Assembly: GCA_963709425.1 (NCBI GenBank)
Contig: CAVPWG010000005.1
Coordinates: 806,001-870,000, forward strand
Origin: JAICJC01 sp963709425
GTDB taxonomy: Bacteria; Actinomycetota; Thermoleophilia; Gaiellales; JAICJC01
Direction: 5' to 3'
DNA length: 64,000 bases
Shown: positions 25,393 through 35,260 of the stretch, in pieces
How positions within the stretch are numbered: the stretch's first letter is position 1
Layout: each line of letters starts with the position of its first letter
Made by a program: the position numbers and the translations under genes
The notes under the pieces: model-generated
The model's input: only the letters and a program-made list of their open reading frames with translations
What the model was told of the DNA's origin: nothing
Database searches by the model: none

Positions 25393-26540
25393 GCGTCCTC
25401 CCCTCCTCTTGGCCGGTGCCTCGCGGCAGGCATCCGGAGCGACACGATCGTGCCCGCCCCGGGCTGCGAGCGCACCTCGAGCGTGCCGTCCAGCAGGGCG
25501 GCCCGCTCGTCCATCGACGTCAGCCCGAGGTGGCGCCCCCGCAGGGCGGGCGCCGCGGGGTCGAATCCCACCCCGTCGTCGGAGACCTCGAGCTCGAGCA
25601 CGCCGTCGTGGTCGGCGAGGCGGACGTCGACGGTCGCTGCGCCCGCGTGGCGGACGGCGTTCGCGAGCGCCTCCTGCGCGATCCGCAGCACCTGGCGCTT
25701 GGCGCCTGCGCGAAGGACCGGCTCGGGGGGCGGTGTGAAGCGAATCGCGGCGTCATGCACCTGGCGCAGGACGTCGACGTGCTTCTGGAGTGCACCGGCG
25801 AGGCCGTCGGCGACGACGTCGGCCGGGCGCAGCTCGAAGACGAGGGCGCGGAGCTGCTCGAGGGCCGAGCCGGCCAGGTCGCGCACCCGCGCCACCTCGA
25901 CGGCGGCGCCCGCGGGGTCCGTGGCGAGGAGCTCCGTGGCCGCCTCCGCCGTGAGGACGGCGCCCCACAGCGTCTGGTTCACCGAGTCGTGCAGCTCGCG
26001 CGCCAGCCGGTTTCGCTCCTCGACCACGGACAGCTCCCGCGAGCGCTCGCCTGCCGCCGCATGCTGGATCGCGATCGCGGCGTGCGCGGCGAGCAGGACG
26101 ATCGCGTCCTCGTCCTCCTGCGAGAACTCGCCGCCGCCGCCCTTGTTCACGAGGTAGAAGGCGCCGACGATCTCGCCGCCGGCGGCGATCGGCACGCCGA
26201 GGAACGAGGTCATGACCGGATGCGCCGACGGCCACCACCGGTAGCGGCGGTCGCGACGGATGTCGGGCATCCGCTCCGGGGCGGGCGATTCGAGCATCGC
26301 CGCGAGCAGGCCGTGCGTGCGGGGAAGCGGTCCGATCTGCGCGATCTCCTCCTCGCTCATGCCGGACGTGACGAAACGGGCGAAGCCGCCGTCGCCGTCC
26401 GGCACGCCGATGGCGCCATAGCCCGCCGACACCTGGTCGCGGGCGGCGTCGACGAGCATGTGCAGCCGCCGTCCAGTCGACGGCTCGGCCGCCACCGCCA
26501 GGAGAACGTCGGTCACGGAGCGCAGCCCGTTCTCGGACAT
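25389..26540 (-). CDS. GAF-domain sensor histidine kinase (NarL type)
   Basis: 383 residues without membrane spans. An N-terminal GAF domain (about residues 20-165, LGVPIAAGGEIVGAFYLVNK) is followed by HisKA_3 (RNRLARELHDSVNQTLWG) and an ATPase domain (QEALANAVRHAGA, VSDDGVGFDP, HLGLTSMDERAALL). It is therefore a cytoplasmic sensor of a small ligand or redox state, in the DevS/NreB style. Coupled to its regulator by a GTGA overlap. It begins 9 nt after the QueA-like gene on the same strand, so it may sit at the end of the SDR-queA transcript. Confidence 0.9.
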   Translation of the reverse strand: MSENGLRSVTDVLLAVAAEPSTGRRLHMLVDAARDQVSAGYGAIGVPDGDGGFARFVTSGMSEEEIAQIGPLPRTHGLLAAMLESPAPERMPDIRRDRRYRWWPSAHPVMTSFLGVPIAAGGEIVGAFYLVNKGGGGEFSQEDEDAIVLLAAHAAIAIQHAAAGERSRELSVVEERNRLARELHDSVNQTLWGAVLTAEAATELLATDPAGAAVEVARVRDLAGSALEQLRALVFELRPADVVADGLAGALQKHVDVLRQVHDAAIRFTPPPEPVLRAGAKRQVLRIAQEALANAVRHAGAATVDVRLADHDGVLELEVSDDGVGFDPAAPALRGRHLGLTSMDERAALLDGTLEVRSQPGAGTIVSLRMPAARHRPRGGEDA

Positions 26541-26549
26541 CCGCCTACG

Positions 26550-27596
26550 TTACGGCAGGATCAGGTGGACGTCGCCGAACTCGTGCCACAGGTAGCCGTG
26601 GGCGACGGCCGACGCATAGGAGCGGGCCGCCAGCGTCGGGCCCGCGATCGCCTCGATCATGTCGAGGTGGCTGGCGCCCGGCTCGTGCCAGCCGGTGAGC
26701 AGGCCGTCGACCGCGGTCACCGGACGGCCGGGGCCGATGACCACGTCCGTCCAGCCCGACGCGGCGTGGATCTCGCCGCCGGCATCGGCCGCCGACTCGA
26801 GGGCGCGGACGGCTGTCGTCCCGATCGCGACGATCCGGCCGCCGGCTCCGCGGGCCGCGTTCAGGCGCGCGGCGGATGCGGCCGAGACCGCGAACCGCTC
26901 CGGCAGCGGGCTCTCGCCGTCCTCGAGCGACGAAACGCCGCAGTGCAGGACGACCGGAACGACCTGGACGTCTCGCGCCGCCAGCGCGGCGAGGGTGCGG
27001 GAGGTGAACGGGCGCCCCGCGCTCGGCATCTCGGCGCTGCCGGGCTCGATGCCGAAGATCGTCTGGTAGGCGTCGATGTCCCAGTCGCCCGCCGCGTAGG
27101 CGTAGCGCACCGGCCGGCCGCGGCGGGCGAGGTAGCTCTCCACCGAGCCGGCGAGCCGGGGCCGACCGACCCACATCCGCTCGCCGTTGTACGGCGCCCG
27201 GAGGTCGATCGACGCGCCGCCCGGGAGCGCCAGCCGGTCGCCGGCGCGCAGTCCGCGAAAGGGCGTCGTGCCCGGCCCCGCGGGCAGGCGCGGCTCGACG
27301 ACCCACAGGCGCTCGTCGGCCGGGAAGGGCGACGAGAAGTGGAGCACGAGCTCCTGGCCGCGCGGCGAGATCGCGGTGACGGCCGCCGGGAGGGTGCGAG
27401 ACACGTTCACCACGAGCGCGTCGCCGGCGGCGAGGTGCTCGGCGATCCGGTCGAAGCGGGAGTGCTGGATGCTCTCCGCCGACCGGTGGGCCACCATCAT
27501 GCGGACGCCGTCGCGAGCAACGCCCCGCTCCTCGGGAGGAGCCGTCGCCTCGTGGTCGGGCGCGAGCTCGAACGTCGCGAGGGCCGGCGTGCTCAT
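26550..27596 (-). CDS. S-adenosylmethionine:tRNA ribosyltransferase-isomerase (QueA) family
   Basis: 348 residues related to QueA, which transfers the ribosyl part of SAM to 7-aminomethyl-7-deazaguanine in tRNA during queuosine synthesis. Matching elements are GDALVVNVSRTLPA, the PFTSRTLAALAARDV region, LHCGVSSL, IVAIGTTAVRALESAA and VDGLLTGWHEPGASHLDMIEAIAG. The usual TLHVGxGTF motif is degenerate (VLHCGVSSLE), and no tgt or other queuosine gene is nearby, so the protein may be a divergent actinobacterial paralogue with another role. Coupled by ATGA to the preceding SDR. Confidence 0.75.
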   Translation of the reverse strand: MSTPALATFELAPDHEATAPPEERGVARDGVRMMVAHRSAESIQHSRFDRIAEHLAAGDALVVNVSRTLPAAVTAISPRGQELVLHFSSPFPADERLWVVEPRLPAGPGTTPFRGLRAGDRLALPGGASIDLRAPYNGERMWVGRPRLAGSVESYLARRGRPVRYAYAAGDWDIDAYQTIFGIEPGSAEMPSAGRPFTSRTLAALAARDVQVVPVVLHCGVSSLEDGESPLPERFAVSAASAARLNAARGAGGRIVAIGTTAVRALESAADAGGEIHAASGWTDVVIGPGRPVTAVDGLLTGWHEPGASHLDMIEAIAGPTLAARSYASAVAHGYLWHEFGDVHLILP

Positions 27597-28303
27597 CCCG
27601 CGACTCCGGCTCCGGCCAGGACACGAGCCTGGTAGCGGCCGCTGGGGTGGTCGCCCTCGATCAGCGCGAGCAGGCCGGGCACGCTCTCCTCGGGCGGCGG
27701 ACGGTCGGAGATGTCCTCTCCCGGGAAGGCGTCCTGGTGCATCTGCGTGCGCATGTCGCCGGGGTCCACCCAGTAGACGCGGAGGTCGGGCTGCTCCGCG
27801 GCGAGGACGTTGGAGAGCTGCTCGAGGCCGGCCTTCGAGGCGCCGTAGCCGCCCCATCCCTCGTACCCCTCGACCGCGGCGTCGGAGGTGATGTTGAGGA
27901 TGCGGCCGGAGGTGGCGGCCAGCAGCGGCAGCGCCTCCTGGATGAGCGCGAGCGGCGCGACGAGGTTCGTGCGCAGGACGTGCTCGAGGGCGGAGGGCTC
28001 GAGGTTCGCGAGCGGCGGCATCGGCGACGGGCCGAGCGCGCTCGCGTTGTTCACGAGGACGTCGAGGCGGCCGGTGCGCTCGGCGGCCGCGACCAGGTCG
28101 CGGCGGTGGTGCGGGTCGGCGACGTCGCCGGCGATGGCGGTCGTCCGCCCCGGCACGGCGAAGGTGGCGTGGGCGGCCGTGAGCGCGCTCTCGTCGCGGG
28201 CGTCGACAACGAGGTTCCAGCCCCGTGCCGCGAGCCGGCGGGCGAGTGCGAGGCCGAGGCCACGCGAGGCTCCGGTGACGATGGCGGTGCGAGTGGTATC
28301 CAT
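27593..28303 (-). CDS. SDR family NAD(P)-dependent oxidoreductase
   Basis: 236-residue short-chain dehydrogenase: TGASRGLGLALA nucleotide loop, NNASALG, a serine in LNITSDAAVEG and the YGASK catalytic Tyr-x3-Lys. The start ATG has a GGAGGG ribosome binding site immediately upstream, which excludes the 14-residue longer frame. It is coupled to the QueA-like gene by a 4-nt overlap. Substrate unknown. Confidence 0.88.
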   Translation of the reverse strand: MDTTRTAIVTGASRGLGLALARRLAARGWNLVVDARDESALTAAHATFAVPGRTTAIAGDVADPHHRRDLVAAAERTGRLDVLVNNASALGPSPMPPLANLEPSALEHVLRTNLVAPLALIQEALPLLAATSGRILNITSDAAVEGYEGWGGYGASKAGLEQLSNVLAAEQPDLRVYWVDPGDMRTQMHQDAFPGEDISDRPPPEESVPGLLALIEGDHPSGRYQARVLAGAGVAG

Positions 28304-28396
28304 CCCTCCACGGTAGGGCCGGCCGGCGGCGGCCGCCTCGGCCATCGGGCCGAGACCGTTCGGGCAATTGGTCCCATTCCCGGACGCTCGCCCCTG

Positions 28397-30136
28397 TCAG
28401 CTCGCGCCGAGCCGCAGCAGCGCCTGGCCGCGCGCCACCTGGTCGCCGACGCCCACGTCGACGGCCTCGACCACCCCGGGGCCGTGCGCGACGATCTCGT
28501 TCTCCATCTTCATCGCCTCGACCACCACGAGCACGTCGCCGGACGTGACGGCGTCGCCCGGCGCGACGCCCACCGTGAGCACCGTCCCCTGCATCGGGCT
28601 GCGGATGACGTCGGCGCCCCCGTGGGCGGTCCGCTCGCGCTCGGCGATCTCGGCCCGGCGGGCTCGAAGCCGGGTCCGGCCCGGGTGCTCGGGCACGGTG
28701 ACGGTCACCTCGAACCGCTTGCCGTCGACCTCGACGGGCACGGTGGTCGCAAGCGCCTCGGCGACGGATGCCGGCACGCGGCCGTCCGACTCGGCCACGT
28801 CCCCGCCGCGCTCGACGAACTCGTGCAGCAGCCCGCCTGCGATGAAGTCGGGATGCTCGAGGATCTGGCGGTGGAGCGGGATCAGCGTCTTCGGCCCCTC
28901 GATCTCGAGCTCGGAGAGGGCGCGCAGCATTCGCCTCCGGGCCAGCTCGCGATCCTCGTCCCACACCACGAGCTTCGCGATCATGGGGTCGTAGAGGCCC
29001 GAGATCGTCGAGCCCTCGGCCACGCCGGAGTCGATCCGGACGCCCGGCCCGGACGGCTCGCGGTAGCGCGTGATCGTGCCGGGCGTCGGCACGAAGCCGG
29101 CGGCCGGGTCCTCGGCGTTGATGCGGCACTGGATCGAGTGGCCCGAGAGGCGGACGTCGGCCTGGGTCCAGCCGAGCGGCCGGCCGCCGGCGATCCACAC
29201 CTGCTCGCGGACGAGGTCGAGCCCCGTCACCATCTCGGTCACCGTGTGCTCGACCTGGAGGCGCGTGTTCATCTCGAGGAAGTAGTAGGAGCCGTCCGCG
29301 TCGAGCAGGCCCTCGACCGTGCCCGCGTTCGTGTAGCCGACGGCCCGGGCGGCGTCCACCGCGATGGCGCCGATCCGCTCGCGCAGCTCCGGCGTGACCG
29401 CGGGCGAGGGCGTCTCCTCGAGGATCTTCTGGTGCCGGCGCTGCACCGAGCAGTCCCGCTCGCCGAGGTGGATGACGTTGCCGTGCAGGTCGGCGAGCAC
29501 CTGCACCTCGACGTGGCGCGGCCGCTCGAGGTAGCGCTCCAGATAGACGGCATCGTCGGCGAAGTACGCCTTGCCCTCGCGCCGAGCGGACTCGAACGCC
29601 CGCTCGAGCTCGTCCGGCTCCGCGGCCGTCTTGATCCCCTTGCCGCCACCGCCGGCCGCGGCCTTCACCGCCACGGGGTAACCGATCTCGGCGGCCGCCG
29701 CACGAGCCTCGTCGAGCGATGCAATCGGCTCGGTGACGCCGGGCACGATCGGGACGCCGGCGGCGGCCATGGCGCGGCGAGCGGCGGTCTTCGACGCCAT
29801 CGCCTCCATCGCGTCGGGCGACGGCCCGATGAAGGTCAGGCCCGCGGCCGCACATGCGCGCGCGAACGACGGGTTCTCGGCCAGGAACCCGAAGCCCGGA
29901 TGGATCGCCTCTGCACCGGCCCGCAGGGCCGTGCGGATGATCGTCTCGCCCCGGAGGTAGCTCTCGGCCGCCGGGCCGGGCCCGATCGCGTACGCCTCGT
30001 CGGCGTACTCGACGAACGGAAGCTCGCGGTCAGCCTCGGAGTAGACGGCGACCGAGGCGATCCCCATCTCGCGCAGCGTCCGGCAGACGCGCACGGCGAT
30101 CTCGCCCCGGTTGGCCACGAGCACCTTGGTGAACAC
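28397..30136 (-). CDS. acetyl/propionyl-CoA carboxylase alpha subunit (biotin carboxylase + BCCP)
   Basis: 579-residue fused biotin carboxylase and biotin carboxyl carrier. The start FTKVLVANRGEIAVRVCRTL, the ATP-grasp loop KAAAGGGGKGIK, EMNTRLQVEHTVTE, and the C-terminal biotinyl domain with EAMKMEN (Lys543 biotinylated) are all present. Carboxylates biotin for transfer to acyl-CoA by the beta subunit encoded upstream. With the beta and epsilon-like subunits it should carboxylate propionyl-CoA and/or acetyl-CoA. GTG start. Confidence 0.94.
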   Translation of the reverse strand: MFTKVLVANRGEIAVRVCRTLREMGIASVAVYSEADRELPFVEYADEAYAIGPGPAAESYLRGETIIRTALRAGAEAIHPGFGFLAENPSFARACAAAGLTFIGPSPDAMEAMASKTAARRAMAAAGVPIVPGVTEPIASLDEARAAAAEIGYPVAVKAAAGGGGKGIKTAAEPDELERAFESARREGKAYFADDAVYLERYLERPRHVEVQVLADLHGNVIHLGERDCSVQRRHQKILEETPSPAVTPELRERIGAIAVDAARAVGYTNAGTVEGLLDADGSYYFLEMNTRLQVEHTVTEMVTGLDLVREQVWIAGGRPLGWTQADVRLSGHSIQCRINAEDPAAGFVPTPGTITRYREPSGPGVRIDSGVAEGSTISGLYDPMIAKLVVWDEDRELARRRMLRALSELEIEGPKTLIPLHRQILEHPDFIAGGLLHEFVERGGDVAESDGRVPASVAEALATTVPVEVDGKRFEVTVTVPEHPGRTRLRARRAEIAERERTAHGGADVIRSPMQGTVLTVGVAPGDAVTSGDVLVVVEAMKMENEIVAHGPGVVEAVDVGVGDQVARGQALLRLGAS

Positions 30137-30174
30137 GCGGCGATCTTACGGGGTCAGGTACGGCATCGAAACAG

Positions 30175-30329
30175 TCATGGATCCATCACGCCCGGAGGTG
30201 TCATACCCGGCCCCAGGTCCGGACGCGGATCCGCGGGCCGCTCGAACAGGCCGAGCGCCTCGAGCGCGCGCCGGATCGCCTCCTCCTCCGCCGGGGTCGC
30301 GTCGGGCGTGACGTCGATCCGCTCGCCGC

Positions 30330-30333
<4 letters not shown>
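30175..30333 (-). CDS. acyl-CoA carboxylase epsilon-like small subunit
   Basis: 52-residue ORF whose GTG overlaps the beta-subunit stop (GTGA), placed between beta and alpha carboxylase genes. The acidic helical segment ATPAEEEAIRRALEALGL resembles the small epsilon subunits (AccE/PccE) of actinobacterial acyl-CoA carboxylases, which hold alpha and beta together; those vary greatly in sequence, so the identification relies on size, position and coupling more than on motifs. Confidence 0.65.
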
Positions 30334-31889
<1,556 letters not shown>

Positions 31890-31993
31890 CGCGGCGGCAG
31901 CCTACCGAAGTCCTCCGCGCACGGTAGGATGCCGCCGGGGAACGACGTGGGGCCGAAAGGCGTCCAAATGCAACGAATTGGTGAAAATCCGTC

Positions 31994-32022
31994 TTGACTC
32001 GGCGCAAAGAGACGAGTACGTT
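31994..32022 (+). promoter_or_regulatory. sigma70-type promoter of the glycosylphosphotransferase gene
   Basis: TTGACT (31994-31999) and TACGTT (32017-32022) separated by exactly 17 bp, in a locally AT-richer stretch, 41 nt upstream of the likely start codon at 32063. A 6-bp perfect inverted repeat (AGGGTG / CACCCT, 32049-32062) abuts that start codon and covers the purine-rich ribosome-binding segment, suggesting a possible translational or operator control. Confidence 0.6.
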
Positions 32023-32062
32023 CGACCTTGCGAGGCAGACAACCGAGAAGGGTGGGCACCCT

Positions 32063-33583
32063 GTGGGCGAGCAGGTTCGAGCGGAGACGTCATCGGCCGT
32101 GAGGCTGGACCAGGACACGGTCAAGAGCAGCGTGGTCAGCGCACCGCGCCAGCCCGCAACCGTGCACCAGATGCCGCGCTCGGGGCGGCCCAACGGCCGT
32201 GTTCGCAGAGGGATGGTGCGCTATGCGCTCGCCCTCGCCGATCTCGCAGGGCTGGTGACCGCGCTCGCCGGCGCGTACTTCCTGACGAGCGGCGGCACGA
32301 CCCTCGACCCACTGCTGATCGTGCTGCCCGCATGGGCGGTCCTGTCAGGGTTCTACGGGCTTTACCGGCGCGACCGCGTCGGCGCTGATAACGCCACGCT
32401 CGACGAGGTGTGGCCGATCTTCCACTGCGTCACCGTGGCGTCGTGGATGGTCTTCGGCGTCGTGCAGCTGATCTCGCCGTCGTCGCTTCACGGCGGCCGG
32501 GTGCTGGTCTTCTGGGCGGTCGCCTCGGTGGCGATCCCGGCCTACCGCAGCCTCTCCCGGTCGGTGCTCCGCCGCCAGCTCGCGCTGCAGCAGAACGCCG
32601 TCGTGGTCGGGGCCGGCCTTGTCGGCCAGGAGATCGCGCGCAAGATCCGACGCTCGCCGAACTACGGCCTCGACCTGGTCGGCTTCGTCGACCAGAACCC
32701 GCTGCCGCTCCACGAAGAGCTCGCCGACGTCCCCGTGCTCGGCTCGACGGACGAGCTCGGCGTGATCCTTCAGACCCACGACATCGACCACGTCGTGCTC
32801 GCGTTCACCGCCGACCACGAGGCCGGCCTCGACGTCGTGCGCGTCTGCAACGAGCTGGGCGTCCAGGTCGACATCGTTCCGCGCCTCTTCGAGGTGGTCG
32901 GCAGCCGCGCCGGCGTCTATTCGCTCGAGGGCACCCCGCTGCTCGGCCTGACGCCGCCCGAGCTGGGCGCGTCGCACCGGCTCGCGAAGAGGACGATGGA
33001 TGTCGCAGGCGCCATCTTCGGCCTCGTCGTGCTCTCACCGGTGTTCGTCGCGACCGCCATCGCGATCCGCGTGAACAGCACCGGCCCTGTCTTCTTCCGC
33101 CAGACCCGGATCGGCCGCGGCCAGCAGCCCTTCACGATCATCAAGTTCCGCACCATGGTGCGCGACGCCGAGCAGCGCAAGGCCGAGGTCGCGCACCTGA
33201 ACGCGCACCGCGACAGCGACGCGCGCATGTTCAAGATCCCCGACGACCCCCGCGTCACCAGCGTCGGCGCGTTCCTCCGCCGGTACTCGATCGACGAGTT
33301 CCCGCAGCTCTGGAACGTCCTCCGCGGCCAGATGAGCCTGGTCGGGCCGCGGCCGCTGATCCCGCACGAGCATCAGTTCGTGAACGACTGGGGCCTGCGC
33401 CGGCTCGACCTGACGCCCGGCCTCACCGGCCTGTGGCAGGTCTGCGGCCGAAGCGAGGTCACGTTCTCGCAGATGCTGGTGCTGGACTACCTGTACGTGA
33501 CCAACTGGAGCCTTTGGGGCGATATCAAGCTCATCATGCGCACCGTCCCCGCGCTGATGGGCAAGACTCGCGGCGCCCTCTAG
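32063..33583 (+). CDS. polyprenyl glycosylphosphotransferase (WbaP/CpsE-type sugar transferase)
   Basis: 506-residue membrane enzyme that attaches the first sugar-1-phosphate to undecaprenyl phosphate for exopolysaccharide or glycan synthesis. Four N-terminal membrane helices (YALALADLAGLVTALAGAYF onwards) and a CoA-binding-like Rossmann domain (VVVGAGLVGQEIARKIR) come first, followed by the catalytic bacterial sugar transferase domain (KRTMDVAGAIFGLVVLSPVF, IKFRTMVRDAE, YSIDEFPQLWNVLRGQMSLV, GLTGLWQVCGRSEV). The GTG at 32063 is preferred because the promoter overlaps the longer frame. No other polysaccharide genes are adjacent. Confidence 0.92.
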   Translation: MGEQVRAETSSAVRLDQDTVKSSVVSAPRQPATVHQMPRSGRPNGRVRRGMVRYALALADLAGLVTALAGAYFLTSGGTTLDPLLIVLPAWAVLSGFYGLYRRDRVGADNATLDEVWPIFHCVTVASWMVFGVVQLISPSSLHGGRVLVFWAVASVAIPAYRSLSRSVLRRQLALQQNAVVVGAGLVGQEIARKIRRSPNYGLDLVGFVDQNPLPLHEELADVPVLGSTDELGVILQTHDIDHVVLAFTADHEAGLDVVRVCNELGVQVDIVPRLFEVVGSRAGVYSLEGTPLLGLTPPELGASHRLAKRTMDVAGAIFGLVVLSPVFVATAIAIRVNSTGPVFFRQTRIGRGQQPFTIIKFRTMVRDAEQRKAEVAHLNAHRDSDARMFKIPDDPRVTSVGAFLRRYSIDEFPQLWNVLRGQMSLVGPRPLIPHEHQFVNDWGLRRLDLTPGLTGLWQVCGRSEVTFSQMLVLDYLYVTNWSLWGDIKLIMRTVPALMGKTRGAL

Positions 33584-33598
33584 GAGCGCCGGACCCCA

Positions 33599-33639
33599 GG
33601 GGCGCCGGCGCCGGCATCGCTCGGCGGCGCGGGCGCCCC
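33599..33639. terminator. bidirectional hairpin between converging genes
   Basis: Nested GC-rich inverted repeats (GGGGCGCC ... GGCGCCCC outside, GCGCCG ... CGGCGC inside) sit in the 75-bp gap between the converging glycosylphosphotransferase and mutase genes. No T-tract follows, so this is a terminator-like structure rather than a proven intrinsic terminator. Confidence 0.5.
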
Positions 33640-33658
33640 ATTCGCACGCCGCGGGTGG

Positions 33659-35200
33659 CTAGGACGGCGCGCGGCCGGCGTCGTGGGTGCCCCACGCGTC
33701 GCGCAGGACTCCGCACAGCTCCCCCACCGTCGCCCCGACCCGAAGGGCCTCACGCAGCGGCGGGAGCACGTTCACGTCGGAACCGGCGGCGGCCTGGACG
33801 GCCGCGACTGCCGCGTCCCAGGCTGCCGGATCGCGCTCCGCCCTGACCCGCCTCGTGCGGTCGACCTGGCGCTGCTCGGCGTCCGGCTCGATCCGCAGGA
33901 GCTCGATCGGCTCCGACTCGCCGCTCTGGTAGCGGTTCACGCCGACGATGACGTCCTCCCCTGCCTGGACGCGCCGGTGGAACTCGAAGGCGCTCTGCTC
34001 GATCGCCTCCTGCACCCAGCCCGACTCGACCGCGGCGACGGCCCCACCGAGGCGGTCCACCTCCTCGATCAGCGCACGGCCCTCGCCGATGAGCCGGTCG
34101 GTCAGCGACTCGATGTAGTAGCTCCCTCCCAGCGGATCGGCGCTCGCCGTCGCTCCGGCCTCGGTCGCCAGGATCTGCTGGGTGCGAAGCGCGATCGTCG
34201 CCGAGCGCTCGGTGGGGAGCGCGAGCGCCTCGTCGTAGCCGTTCGTGTGCAGGCTCTGGGCGCCGCCGCAGACGGCCGACAGGGCCTGGACGGCGACGCG
34301 AACGATGTTGTTCTCGGCCTGCTGGGCGGTGAGCGTCGAGCCGCCGGTCTGGGCGTGGAACCGCAGCATCTGCGAGCGCGGGTCGCGGGCGCCGAAGCGG
34401 TCGCGCATGATCTCGGCCCAGAGCGTCCGCGCCGCCCGGAACTTCGCCACCTCGGCGAAGAAGTCGTTGTGGGCGTTGAAGAAGAAGGAGAGCCTGCGCG
34501 CGAACGCGTCGACCTCGAGCCCCGCGTCGACCGCCGCCTGGACGTAGGCGATGCCGTTGGCGAGGGTGAAGGCCAGCTCCTGCGCGGCCGTCGACCCGGC
34601 CTCGCGGATGTGGTAGCCCGAGATCGAGATCGTGTTCCAGCGCGGCAGCCGCTCGGTGCAGTAGCGGAACGTGTCGACGGTCAGGCGCATGCTCGGCCGG
34701 GCCGGGAAGATGTAGTTCCCGCGGGCGATGTACTCCTTCAGGATGTCGTTCTGGACCGTTCCGGAGAGGGCCTCGGGGCCGACTCCCTGCTCCTCGGCGA
34801 CGAGCTCGTAGAGCAGGAGCAGGAGCGACGCGGGCGCGTTGATCGTCATCGACGTCGACACGTCGCCCAGGGGGATGCCGTCGAGCAGGAGCCGCATGTC
34901 GTCGAGCGAGTCGATCGCCACGCCGGTTCGCCCGACCTCGCCGAGGGCCAGCGCGTCGTCGGAGTCGAGCCCGAGCTGCGTCGGCAGGTCGAAGGCCACG
35001 GAGAGGCCCGTTTGGCCCCGGTCGAGCAGGAGCCGGAACCGGCGGTTCGTGTCCTCCGCGGACGAGAAGCCGGCGTACTGGCGCATCGTCCAGGGCCGGC
35101 CGCGATAGCCCTCCGGGCGGACGCCGCGCGTGTACGGGAACTCGCCCGGAGGCGGGCGCACGGCCGGGGCGTCGTCGGGGCCGTAGACCGGCTTCGTCAT
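33659..35200 (-). CDS. methylmalonyl-CoA-mutase-family large subunit (catalytic domain only)
   Basis: 513 residues covering only the substrate-binding barrel; the C-terminal B12-binding domain of single-chain mutases is missing, so a separate small corrinoid subunit is needed and is not in this window. Motifs: TRGVRPEGYRGRPWTMRQYAGF, GLSVAFDLPTQLGLDSDD, GTVQNDILKEYIARGNYIFP, SISGYHIREAGS, SFFFNAHNDFFAEVAKFRAA. Tyr42 matches the methylmalonyl-CoA mutase tyrosine, but Gln221 stands where classical mutases have arginine (isobutyryl-type mutases have glutamine), judged from remembered alignments. The substrate could be methylmalonyl-CoA or another branched acyl-CoA. Confidence 0.85.
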   Translation of the reverse strand: MTKPVYGPDDAPAVRPPPGEFPYTRGVRPEGYRGRPWTMRQYAGFSSAEDTNRRFRLLLDRGQTGLSVAFDLPTQLGLDSDDALALGEVGRTGVAIDSLDDMRLLLDGIPLGDVSTSMTINAPASLLLLLYELVAEEQGVGPEALSGTVQNDILKEYIARGNYIFPARPSMRLTVDTFRYCTERLPRWNTISISGYHIREAGSTAAQELAFTLANGIAYVQAAVDAGLEVDAFARRLSFFFNAHNDFFAEVAKFRAARTLWAEIMRDRFGARDPRSQMLRFHAQTGGSTLTAQQAENNIVRVAVQALSAVCGGAQSLHTNGYDEALALPTERSATIALRTQQILATEAGATASADPLGGSYYIESLTDRLIGEGRALIEEVDRLGGAVAAVESGWVQEAIEQSAFEFHRRVQAGEDVIVGVNRYQSGESEPIELLRIEPDAEQRQVDRTRRVRAERDPAAWDAAVAAVQAAAGSDVNVLPPLREALRVGATVGELCGVLRDAWGTHDAGRAPS

Positions 35201-35260
35201 TGCGGGAACGATAGAGGGCCGACGGGGGTCGGGCCGCCGCGAGGCGGTACGCTGCCGGGC

